This document shows positions 25,270-33,019 of a stretch of DNA of 64,000 nucleotides, piece after piece (within the stretch, counting starts at the first letter, position 1; every line of letters begins with the position of its first letter). This stretch comes from Cloacimonetes bacterium SCGC AAA252-N17 (GTDB lineage: Bacteria; Cloacimonadota; Cloacimonadia; JGIOTU-2), in contig ASNI01000004.1 of NCBI GenBank assembly GCA_000404785.1, positions 13,345-77,344 on the forward strand. The letters run 5' to 3'. The notes beneath the pieces were generated by a model. The model searched no databases. It saw only the letters and a program-made list of their open reading frames with translations, and was not told the DNA's origin. The position numbers and the translations under genes are program-made.

Positions 25270-27054
25270 ATGTTAGGAAAATCAAGATTAGGTCAAGTTC
25301 TCATTGAACGAGGAATAGTTGATAAAGAAACGCTTAATAAAGCATTTCTAATTCAAGCTGATGAGGATCCGGAAAATCCAAGAAGGTTAGAAGAGATTTT
25401 AGTTTCTGACCTCAAAGTAGACCATGATGCTATCTTTGGCTTATTAGCAGACCTTTATGCCTTCCGAACTATAAATATTGACCCCGAACAGGTAGATACG
25501 AAGCAGATAAAAAATACAAAAGAGATACTATCAAAATTTCCCGAAGATTTTAAAAGAGAACTAATATATAAAAAGGTTTTACCATATCAAATATCTTATG
25601 GTCGCAGGGATAAACTCCTGGTCTTATCTGCAAATCCTACTGAAAAAATTGTGGAAAAAATCCCTTTACTCACTGAGTTCAAAAAATATGAAGTAGTTTA
25701 TTGTCGACTAAGGACTTTAGAGGAACTTATTGACCTGATAGCTCCGCAACAAAATGAGTTTCTAGAACTTTTAGAAGAGGCAAGCGAACAGATAGAAGAG
25801 GTAAGGGAGCCAGGACGCATAACAGGAATTGATGAATATGCATTAGATGACGAAATCAACAAAAGTCTTTTAGTAAATCTTTATGAAGGCTGCCTTATAG
25901 AAGCGGTACGAAAAGATGCGAGTGATATCCATATCATTCCATTTCAAAGGTCCAATGTAGATATCTATTTTAGGATTGATGGCAAGCTCCATCTCTGGCA
26001 TCGTCAGGAAAATACCGAACCAGAAGCTATGGCAGCTGTAGTAAAAGACCGCACCACAGGGATTGATAGATTTGAAAGGGATACAGCACAGGATGGCTTT
26101 GCACAACGAATCGTAGATGACCACCTGATTCGCTTCCGTGTCTCTGTACTGCCAATGATATCTCAAGAATACGAAAGAAGATTTGAGAGCATTGCAATCA
26201 GGGTGGTAGATGACAGGAAAGTTATCACAGATTTAAAAGAATTAGGATTTCAAAAACAAGCAGAAAAGGATTTTCTTAAAGCAATAAATACATCCAAGGG
26301 GATTGTAATAGTTACAGGACCAACAGGTAGTGGAAAGAGTACAACCTTAATGGCTGCACTTTATCATGTGTTAGACCCCTCAAAAAATGTACTTACATGC
26401 GAAGACCCTGTAGAATATGTGATTAGAGGGGCAAGGCAGTTAAAAATTGGACATAAGCTTAGCTTTGAAAACGCAGTTCGTTCTATTCTAAGACATGACC
26501 CTGATATCGTTATGGTCGGTGAAATCAGAGATAAAATTACCGCTGATGTTGCGGTTAAACTTGCTAACACAGGTCATCTGACATTTTCTACACTTCATAC
26601 CAATGATGCACCAAGTGCCATATCAAGACTCTATAAAATGGGAGTAGAACCATTCCTCCTGGCTTATGCTATAAATATTATAGTAGCACAAAGACTCGTA
26701 AGAAAACTATGTCCACACTGCAAGAAACCATTATCTAAAGAAAAGTATCAAGCAGCTCTTGATTTAGGATTAACAGAAGAGGACTTAAAATCTGGTAAAA
26801 TCTTTGAAGCTGGTAAAGGATGTAAAAAGTGCACAGAAGGATATAGGGGAAGAATCAATATCTGTGAAGCATTATATTTTAGCCCTGAGATAAGAAAATC
26901 TATTGTGAAAGCTGGAACTGAGATTTATGAGGAAAAGATAAGACAAATTGCAGAAAGCCAGGGAATGTTATCACTTCGCCAATCTGGATTAGAAAGAATT
27001 AGAGAAGGGCTCACTACTATATCAGAAGTGGCTTATGCTACCTCAGAGGATTAA
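25270..27054 (+). CDS. pilB: Type IV pilus assembly ATPase (GspE/PilB)
   Basis: About 594 residues. N-terminal MshEN-like domain (about 1-150, GKSRLGQVLIERGIVD), then the secretion ATPase: Walker A VTGPTGSGKSTT, Asp box region, Walker B DPDIVMVGEIRD, His box STLHTNDAPSA and a tetracysteine zinc site (CPHCKK and CKKC) characteristic of PilB/GspE rather than PilT. Powers pilus extension. The ATG at 25270 is chosen over an in-frame TTG at 25240 that falls within a hairpin. The stop is 3 bp before the next gene. Confidence 0.95.
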   Translation: MLGKSRLGQVLIERGIVDKETLNKAFLIQADEDPENPRRLEEILVSDLKVDHDAIFGLLADLYAFRTINIDPEQVDTKQIKNTKEILSKFPEDFKRELIYKKVLPYQISYGRRDKLLVLSANPTEKIVEKIPLLTEFKKYEVVYCRLRTLEELIDLIAPQQNEFLELLEEASEQIEEVREPGRITGIDEYALDDEINKSLLVNLYEGCLIEAVRKDASDIHIIPFQRSNVDIYFRIDGKLHLWHRQENTEPEAMAAVVKDRTTGIDRFERDTAQDGFAQRIVDDHLIRFRVSVLPMISQEYERRFESIAIRVVDDRKVITDLKELGFQKQAEKDFLKAINTSKGIVIVTGPTGSGKSTTLMAALYHVLDPSKNVLTCEDPVEYVIRGARQLKIGHKLSFENAVRSILRHDPDIVMVGEIRDKITADVAVKLANTGHLTFSTLHTNDAPSAISRLYKMGVEPFLLAYAINIIVAQRLVRKLCPHCKKPLSKEKYQAALDLGLTEEDLKSGKIFEAGKGCKKCTEGYRGRINICEALYFSPEIRKSIVKAGTEIYEEKIRQIAESQGMLSLRQSGLERIREGLTTISEVAYATSED

Positions 27055-27057
27055 ATA

Positions 27058-27468
27058 ATGAATACAGGTCAGATGCTTGCTCTCATTTTTGCGATTGCAC
27101 TTTTTGCCACTATTGTGATGACTGTAAACTACTCTCTGCTCAGTCAATCCGAACTGGTTTATAGGGGAATGTATATAACCCAGGGACAAAACATATCGGA
27201 GAAATACTTTGATAAAATAGAAGCGGAAGCTATAGTATCAAATCCACCAATAGTTCCATTTGATTTCATTGGAGCTAGTTATCCTAATACAACTGTTTCT
27301 CTGGGTAGTGTTAATTATGAAGTATATATCTCTACTCAATATACAGATTCATTAGGAACACCAATGGGATTTCCCACAGATTTTCAACGAGTAGATATTA
27401 AGATATATTGTGTTGGATTACTCGACACAATAAGGTTCAACAGATTGTTTGGTAAGGTAGATTTATAG
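27058..27468 (+). CDS. Pilin-like minor subunit, 136 aa
   Basis: The N-terminus MNTGQMLALIFAIALFATIV is a single hydrophobic helix (about 5-27) preceded by four residues including a Gly; the rest is a small beta-rich domain. It resembles minor pseudopilins in size and layout but has no GFTLxE motif. Starts 3 bp after pilB and 7 bp before the next pilin-like gene, so it belongs to the assembly operon. Not recognised beyond that. Confidence 0.65.
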   Translation: MNTGQMLALIFAIALFATIVMTVNYSLLSQSELVYRGMYITQGQNISEKYFDKIEAEAIVSNPPIVPFDFIGASYPNTTVSLGSVNYEVYISTQYTDSLGTPMGFPTDFQRVDIKIYCVGLLDTIRFNRLFGKVDL

Positions 27469-27475
27469 GTGAGAG

Positions 27476-28048
27476 ATGAGTAGTTTATTAGATGCTATTG
27501 GTGCTGTGGCTATCGGTGGATTATTCTTGGTTACTATGTTTACCACCCTTTTTAATGTGCAGGTTACAGGTCAGAATATCGGTTTACAGGTAACACTTAA
27601 TCAATGTGCTGATGTAATATGTGACGAACTGGATAATTATTTGGGAAAAGTTTGCATTGATGTGACTGGTTCCGGGTCTGATACAATAATGGTTGCTGCA
27701 TCTGACTCTTTTAAGTTTTGCTCTAACTGGGATGTATTTGCTGATATTACTACCTCAAGTGAAAATGTAATAAAAATTGCTCTGGGAGATAGTACGCATA
27801 TTGGCTACCCAATGGAAGTTACTCAAAATGGTATTTTAGTATCAGGTACTGATATACCACTCTGGTTGAAAAGTATGAAATTTACTTATTATGATGTGGA
27901 TGAGAATGAAACATTTATCCTAAAGGACATCCGTTCTGTTAAAGTGGAGATGGAATTTTTCCATGAGGGCTCTTTAGTTGGGCCTGGCGAAAGAAATATA
28001 AATACAAAAATTATCTTCTGGAAATATTTTAAAAATTTGTATCCATGA
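27476..28048 (+). CDS. Pilin-like minor subunit, 190 aa
   Basis: The N-terminal hydrophobic helix (about 6-30, LLDAIGAVAIGGLFLVTMFTTLF) is followed by a helical segment and a beta-rich domain ending in FWKYFKNLYP. It has three cysteines in the soluble part. Layout is that of a pseudopilin without the standard leader. Co-transcribed with pilB and the preceding minor subunit (gap 7 bp). Function inferred from context only. Confidence 0.65.
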   Translation: MSSLLDAIGAVAIGGLFLVTMFTTLFNVQVTGQNIGLQVTLNQCADVICDELDNYLGKVCIDVTGSGSDTIMVAASDSFKFCSNWDVFADITTSSENVIKIALGDSTHIGYPMEVTQNGILVSGTDIPLWLKSMKFTYYDVDENETFILKDIRSVKVEMEFFHEGSLVGPGERNINTKIIFWKYFKNLYP

Positions 28049-28337
28049 TAAAGCAATTAACAATCAATCAATTAAAAGATTGACATAAATTTGGTAATTT
28101 TTATCTATGTAGAGTTATTAGGCTAGGTTCGAGCTTATCCCGAACCCACGAAAATTAAAAGATGAACAGGATAAATTTGTTGGTGAATAATGTTTAAGAA
28201 CCCAAAAGTATATTTAGTGTTTGTCCGTAAAATAAAAACCTTGGTATCCCAATATGTCGGGATGCAATGGTTGATTTGTTCATTATTTATTCCCTATATA
28301 TCAGGGATAAATCTGATACAGCGAATAGGAGGATAAA
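28049..28337. other. Intergenic region with palindromes and a possible -35 box
   Basis: No ORF seen. Contains TTGACA at 28080-28085 without a clear -10 partner, a stem GGTTCG/CGAACC (about 28126-28147), an ATCCC...GGGAT palindrome (28246-28263) and a TTATTCCCT...AGGGATAA palindrome (about 28290-28313), ending in the SD AGGAGG of the next gene. Confidence 0.45.
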
Positions 28338-29240
28338 ATGGGAAAGTCTTTATTTATAGGCGTCTTGGTACTTACAGTCATTTTTGCAGCAATTACTATC
28401 ACTGTACAAAGACATTCAAGTAAAGTTCCAGAAATGCTATCTGTGAACCTGGCTGAGCAGCAGGCAGCAAACCTTGCTGCTTATGCCTTAGGTTATGGTA
28501 TAAATAAGCTTCTTGATGGTAATGTCACTTTTTGCGATAGTATAAATGGATATATTGATGATTTTACTCCATTAGAAGTTTTGGATGGTTCAATTGATAG
28601 CATCAAATTTACTAATGAATCAGATGGTTCAATTCGTATTAACTCGTATGTAACTTATAATATCAATGATAAAACTGTTAATCACCAGAGTGAAGCAAAT
28701 TTTTCATTCATTATTGATGATGAAGCTGAATCAAATATTACATCTGCTCTTGTTTATGGTGGCTCTATTACTATCCATGCAAAAGCTGTTATTACGGGAG
28801 AATTAACTGAAACTACAGAATTTAATTTTGAAGAAGTGTTTGGACTAACTGAACAGGAAGTTAAGGATGAAGCAATAAGTAATGATGCATTTATTATAAA
28901 TCCAGAAAATAATACACCAATGCCAGACAGCCTTACATGGATAGAATTTGAGGGGGGTGACAGCCTCTTCAAAATTACAAATGATTGGACTGGTGCTGGC
29001 ATATTAATTATTAAGGGAAATCTAAAGTGTACGGCACACACAACTTTTAATGGCATTCTGGTTGTCTTTGGTACATTAGACATTACAGCACATTCAAATA
29101 TTACTGGTTCTGTGTTTGTCGTGGGTGATACCAGTTTGGGAGCTCATGCTACTATTACTTTTGATGGTGATATAGTGGCTACAGCTTTGGAAAGTTTACC
29201 GTTTAATGTTTCTTGCAAGATTATCAGCTGGAAAGAATAA
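28338..29240 (+). CDS. Pilus-associated membrane-anchored protein with bactofilin-like beta-helix
   Basis: About 300 residues: N-terminal helix (about 3-24, GKSLFIGVLVLTVIFAAIT) like PilX/minor-pilin anchors, a helical segment rich in Ala/Gln (NLAEQQAANLAAYALGYG), a beta domain, and a C-terminal stretch (about 215-290) of repeating beta-helix type rungs (LKCTAHTTFNGILVVFG, LDITAHSNITGSVFVVG, TSLGAHATITFDGDIV) resembling bactofilin repeats. Likely extracytoplasmic. Strong SD (AGGAGG). Might be a pilus tip or minor subunit; not firmly recognised. Confidence 0.65.
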   Translation: MGKSLFIGVLVLTVIFAAITITVQRHSSKVPEMLSVNLAEQQAANLAAYALGYGINKLLDGNVTFCDSINGYIDDFTPLEVLDGSIDSIKFTNESDGSIRINSYVTYNINDKTVNHQSEANFSFIIDDEAESNITSALVYGGSITIHAKAVITGELTETTEFNFEEVFGLTEQEVKDEAISNDAFIINPENNTPMPDSLTWIEFEGGDSLFKITNDWTGAGILIIKGNLKCTAHTTFNGILVVFGTLDITAHSNITGSVFVVGDTSLGAHATITFDGDIVATALESLPFNVSCKIISWKE

Positions 29241-29346
29241 TAAAAAATTTTATTCCCTTATAAGCTTATTGAATTCGTAATACGGGTTGGTGCAGAATGT
29301 TGTGATAACCTATAATATTAATAATAGTATATTAAAGAGGAAAAAA

Positions 29347-30258
29347 ATGGATAAATTACAATTTACTGAAACAGAAAAAAGTATGTACAATTGGTGGTCA
29401 AAAATCCGCTGGTTTATGGTAATTATCCTTTTTGCCATAGGTGTTTTGCGGGTTCAGCAAACTCCACAGACCTATCCGATTATTATCTTTGTTATTGTAT
29501 TTTTGGGAATATGTATCTTAAATCTTCTTTTTCATTTGCAAATTATTAAGACCACTAACATTATTGGAGCGTTTCAAATCGTTCTGGATATTGTATTTGC
29601 TACCATGGTTGTTCATTTGACTGGTGGGCTTGAAAGTTCTTTTGTATGGATTTACCTAATAGGAGTGATTACTGCCAGTTTGGCATTAACAAAATCGGGC
29701 GGCTTTATCGCAGCCTCGATAGGTGGTATGTGTCTATTGGTGTTGATTCTTTTTTATAATTTTAAATGGCTGATTCCAGTTAATGGTTCGGCTTTTGATG
29801 TTGATATATCGTCACAGACCATCTTTCTGATTTCCTATGTAGGTCTTTTTACTACCATAGCCTTTATTGCGAATTTTATTAGTGATATGGTAAGAAACCT
29901 TTCATGGGAAGTTCGGACTAATGAGGAGAAATTTAGCCAGCAAGAAAATACACTATTGGAAATGCAAAAAGAAATCGTTGAAAATAAGAAAGACATTGGA
30001 AAGTATAAAGAAGTTGTTAAAACAGCCGCTTCACTCGCTGGCATAGACCATGACATAAATAATCCCCTTAGTGTTATTTCTTTGTCATTAAGCAGGGTAA
30101 AAAAAGCTGCTGCGGAATATGAGGACGAAAAACTTGCTAAGACTGGCAATCAAATAACAGAAGCTATCAATAGAATAAATAGTATACTAACAAGATTGCA
30201 AGAGTTAAAAAAGTTAGAATTAATTAAAGAGGAAAGAAAAAAGCAAAAACAGGATTAA
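29347..30258 (+). CDS. Membrane sensor with HisKA region but no HATPase domain
   Basis: Six hydrophobic segments in the first 180 residues (from WFMVIILFAIGVL to FLISYVGLFTTIAFIANFI) resemble the PilS-type membrane sensor domain. A coiled-coil follows, then a dimerisation/phospho-acceptor motif with H235 in AGIDHDINNPLSVISLSLSR. Only 68 residues follow, so the ATP-binding catalytic domain is absent. The ATG at 29347 has AGAGG upstream; an upstream in-frame start lacks one. Pairs with the regulator 4 bp downstream. It may be phosphorylated by another kinase in the window, or act as a non-enzymatic sensor. Confidence 0.8.
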   Translation: MDKLQFTETEKSMYNWWSKIRWFMVIILFAIGVLRVQQTPQTYPIIIFVIVFLGICILNLLFHLQIIKTTNIIGAFQIVLDIVFATMVVHLTGGLESSFVWIYLIGVITASLALTKSGGFIAASIGGMCLLVLILFYNFKWLIPVNGSAFDVDISSQTIFLISYVGLFTTIAFIANFISDMVRNLSWEVRTNEEKFSQQENTLLEMQKEIVENKKDIGKYKEVVKTAASLAGIDHDINNPLSVISLSLSRVKKAAAEYEDEKLAKTGNQITEAINRINSILTRLQELKKLELIKEERKKQKQD

Positions 30259-30262
30259 TACT

Positions 30263-31117
30263 ATGAAAAAAAATATTTTAATCGTTGATGATGAACAAAA
30301 TATAAGAGAACTTTGTAAAGAGTTTCTTGAGGAAGAGGGATATAAGGTTTCGCTTGCTGTTGATGGTCAAGACGCTTTAGATAAAATGGAATATGATGAT
30401 TTTGATCTATTTCTTGTTGATATGGCTATGCCCCGTATGGGTGGATTTGAATTAATGAAGATGATTAAGAAGAAACAACCCTTTGCGGTGATAATTATAT
30501 TGACCGGCTTTCCCAGTATTGAGGATGCGGTCAGGACGATCCGTGCTGGTGCATTTCACTACATAACCAAGCCTACTAATGCAGAGGAACTTCTTGAGGT
30601 TGTTAAAAAAGGATTAGAATATTCAGAAGATTTATATGGTCCTCTTCAAAAAGTCTTTGAACCTTTGTCAGAAACCGTCCACAAAAGAGGCCCAATTATA
30701 TTGCATGGATTTTCTCCTGAAGATAAAACAGATTTTCTATCCTTGGGCAGCCTGTGTGAATATGATGTTGGCGTAAACATTCCTATAGGTGATAAAAAAT
30801 CTGGTTCAATTATTTTAGTTGATCGCGGTGAAGTCTCAGTTTGGCTTAATAATACAATTGTAGATTATCTCCAAAAATGGGATACATATGGTGAGGAACG
30901 CCTTATTTTAGCTGAATCTTTAATTACTAAACTTCGTGCTGAAACTGCTGTTAGGGTTAGATATTTTGACCGTAAAAAGATGTTAGATTTCTTTGCATAC
31001 AAAGGTGAAAAATTGATGAAAAGATTTATGATTAATCTTATAAATTGTACATTTTCCAAATGGCGTAAATCCATTCAAAGAATTGTTATGCTGAAACTTG
31101 TTACTGGAGAAAAGTGA
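30263..31117 (+). CDS. Response regulator with C-terminal cyclic-nucleotide-binding-like domain
   Basis: Receiver domain (about 1-120; D53 in LFLVDMAMPRMGG, lysine in YITKPT), followed by a domain (about 140-284) with the CRP-type pattern GSIILVDRGEVSVWL, then TYGEERLILAESL, then AETAVRVRYFDRKKML and a final long helix. This corresponds to a cNMP-binding fold without a DNA-binding domain. Output could be a protein or nucleotide interaction controlling pilus motors. Follows the catalytic-domain-less sensor by 4 bp. Confidence 0.78.
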   Translation: MKKNILIVDDEQNIRELCKEFLEEEGYKVSLAVDGQDALDKMEYDDFDLFLVDMAMPRMGGFELMKMIKKKQPFAVIIILTGFPSIEDAVRTIRAGAFHYITKPTNAEELLEVVKKGLEYSEDLYGPLQKVFEPLSETVHKRGPIILHGFSPEDKTDFLSLGSLCEYDVGVNIPIGDKKSGSIILVDRGEVSVWLNNTIVDYLQKWDTYGEERLILAESLITKLRAETAVRVRYFDRKKMLDFFAYKGEKLMKRFMINLINCTFSKWRKSIQRIVMLKLVTGEK

Positions 31118-31120
31118 AGA

Positions 31121-31208
31121 ATATCGTATATCGTCAATCGGTTGGGCAACTCGAAACGGTTGACGGATACCGGAAAACGGCACGTCTGCCGATTGACGCA
31201 AGACGATT
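31121..31208 (+). repeat. 88-bp direct repeat, copy A
   Basis: Starts 3 bp after the regulator stop. Identical to copy B (31648-31735) at 84 of 88 positions with no indel. Internally it has inverted segments (CGTCAATCGG near 31132 and CCGATTGACG near 31189; outer ATCGT/ACGAT), so it can fold. It lies directly before the four-helix-bundle gene. Confidence 0.85.
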
Positions 31209-31240
31209 CGACCTACGCAACTGAATAACGAAAGGAAGAT

Positions 31241-31648
31241 ATGGAAAAGAAGCCAATAAGAAGTTTTCACGACTTGGATGTTTACCAAAACTCTTATGAA
31301 GCGATGCGTTCTGTGTTTAACGAAATATTACCAAAACTGCCTGCAGAAGAAAAATATGATTTGGTAGATCAATTACGGAGATCAAGCAAGGCAATTCCTC
31401 GCCTTATTGCAGAAGGGCATTCAAAAAGGCATCAGAATCCCGATATATCGGGACAAAAATATATTGATGATGCAATGGGAGAATCTAATGAAACGATAGT
31501 ATCTCTCTCTCAGACAAAGGACTTATATGCCAAACATATAGATATTGAAGTATGCAAAAGGTTAATGGATACTTATGATAAAATTAGCAGGCAGTTATAT
31601 AATTTAGCATTAGTGTGGACAAAATTTGGTGAAAAAGATAAATTGTGA
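31241..31648 (+). CDS. Four-helix-bundle protein (23S rRNA intervening-sequence protein family)
   Basis: The 135-residue helical protein belongs to the S23/IVP four-helix-bundle family: SFHDLDVYQNSYEAMRSVF, then EKYDLVDQLRRSSKAIPRLIAEG, then DAMGESNETIVSLSQTKDLY. Family members are often multi-copy or sit in rRNA intervening sequences; biochemical role unclear. It is framed by 88-bp direct repeats and interrupts the pilus gene series. Its coding region includes the palindrome TCCCGATATATCGGGA (31438-31453), encoding the NPDISG loop, also found elsewhere in the window. SD GGAAG precedes the ATG. Confidence 0.88.
   Translation: MEKKPIRSFHDLDVYQNSYEAMRSVFNEILPKLPAEEKYDLVDQLRRSSKAIPRLIAEGHSKRHQNPDISGQKYIDDAMGESNETIVSLSQTKDLYAKHIDIEVCKRLMDTYDKISRQLYNLALVWTKFGEKDKL
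31438..31453. repeat. 16-bp palindrome inside the four-helix-bundle gene
   Basis: TCCCGATATATCGGGA is a perfect palindrome within coding sequence. Near-identical copies occur at 31736-31751 and 9405-9422. Confidence 0.7.
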
Positions 31649-31735
31649 TATCGTATATCGTCAATTGGTTGGGCAACTCGAAACGGTTGACGGATACCGG
31701 AAAACGACACGTCTGGCGATTTACGCAAGACGATT
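31648..31735 (+). repeat. 88-bp direct repeat, copy B
   Basis: Begins at the last base of the four-helix-bundle stop codon, the mirror situation to copy A just after the regulator stop. Four substitutions relative to copy A. Confidence 0.85.
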
Positions 31736-31751
31736 TCCCGATTTATCGGGA
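31736..31751. repeat. Palindrome immediately after copy B
   Basis: TCCCGATTTATCGGGA begins at the base following repeat copy B and is not present after copy A, although both copies are later followed by ATAACGAAA. It looks like a small insertion into the repeat tail. Confidence 0.65.
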
Positions 31752-31790
31752 CAACCGTCCACCGTATAACGAAATATTTATAGGAGAACA

Positions 31791-33008
31791 ATGAGCCTAT
31801 CTTTTACCCCTGAAATGTTAGTAGGATTACCAGAATATTTAACTGGCACAAGTAGATTCCAGAACATTAACAAAATTATTACTTATAATGCAACCTGGAG
31901 AAAAGAAGCTTACGACAACCTAAAAAAATTACTCAAGCATATGCGAGAAATAAACGCCTCTGATATAGATTTAGGCGGACCTGGCGCAAAGAGACAAATC
32001 TGGTATAGAGTCTATGGGAAAAAATCTCCACATCAGGATATGCCTTCATACACTAATGATGAAGTTACCGCTATATTATTAAGTGTATTGTCCGATGAAC
32101 AGAAAATAACACTTTTCAAAAACAAAAATGTAGACCTCTCTGTAGGAATGGTATTAGAAAAGGGGGAAGAACCCAGCCGGTTCCGTAGCGATATCTATTA
32201 TGAAAGTAATGTTTTAGTAGCAAACTTCAGACGCATCAACCAAGAACTATTTACAATACAATCTTTAAACTTTCCCGAATCAATTATCAAAAGATTAGAC
32301 CTCCAATATGAAAAATCTGGTCTAATTTTAGTAACAGGAATCACAGGCTCAGGAAAAAGTTGCACATTAGACTCTATTATAGATATGAATAATCACAACA
32401 ATAACTCCCATATTGTAATTATTGGAAATCCAATTGAATATATCCACCAATCAGATAAATGTATTATTAGACATAGGGAAGTTGGTGAAGATGTATTAAA
32501 TTTTAGAGAAGGAACAATACAAGCATTAAGACAGGACCCTGATATAATTGTTGTTGGAGAAATGCGAGACCCTGAAACAATTGCTACAGTTCTTGAAGCC
32601 ACTGATAGCGGTCATAAGTGTTTTACTACCTTACATACAAGTTCAGCAGTTGATAGTATGCATAGAATTATTGCTGAATTTCCTCCAAACGAGCAAGATA
32701 GAATAAGGATAAGACTGGCAGATACCTTGAAAGTGATTATCTCTCAAAAATTAGTTCCAAATAAGCAAGGCAAGCTAACATTAGCAAAAGAGATTCTTTC
32801 TGTAGATGCATCTGTGTCCGCTGCAATAAGAAATAAAAATATCAACGAAATATATCAGATGATTACTGAAGGTAAAAGAAAAGGTATGATAACCCTTGAA
32901 CAAGACCTATTTAATCTATGTAAAACCAATATAATAACAAAAGAAACAGCTATGAACTTTTCAAATAACAGAAAGAGAATGGAGCAGTTGTTAACTTACT
33001 CAAAATAG
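31791..33008 (+). CDS. pilT: Pilus retraction ATPase (PilT-like)
   Basis: The 405-residue secretion ATPase has Walker A VTGITGSGKSCT, Walker B DPDIIVVGEMRDPETI and His box TTLHTSSAVDSMHRII. The GEMRD form and absence of the PilB zinc tetracysteine identify the PilT class. The N-terminal PAS-like domain is somewhat longer than in proteobacterial PilT (about 345 aa). SD AGGAG precedes the ATG. Powers pilus retraction; its presence argues for a dynamic pilus rather than a pure type II secretion system. Confidence 0.93.
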   Translation: MSLSFTPEMLVGLPEYLTGTSRFQNINKIITYNATWRKEAYDNLKKLLKHMREINASDIDLGGPGAKRQIWYRVYGKKSPHQDMPSYTNDEVTAILLSVLSDEQKITLFKNKNVDLSVGMVLEKGEEPSRFRSDIYYESNVLVANFRRINQELFTIQSLNFPESIIKRLDLQYEKSGLILVTGITGSGKSCTLDSIIDMNNHNNNSHIVIIGNPIEYIHQSDKCIIRHREVGEDVLNFREGTIQALRQDPDIIVVGEMRDPETIATVLEATDSGHKCFTTLHTSSAVDSMHRIIAEFPPNEQDRIRIRLADTLKVIISQKLVPNKQGKLTLAKEILSVDASVSAAIRNKNINEIYQMITEGKRKGMITLEQDLFNLCKTNIITKETAMNFSNNRKRMEQLLTYSK

Positions 33009-33019
33009 ATTCCTAAATA

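Noticed and set aside
31241..31648. Four-helix-bundle gene as accessory protein of a diversity-generating retroelement
   Set aside because: No reverse transcriptase, template repeat or variable repeat seen nearby.
31121..31751. CRISPR-like array
   Set aside because: Only two copies of an 88-bp unit separated by a gene; no spacers and no cas genes.
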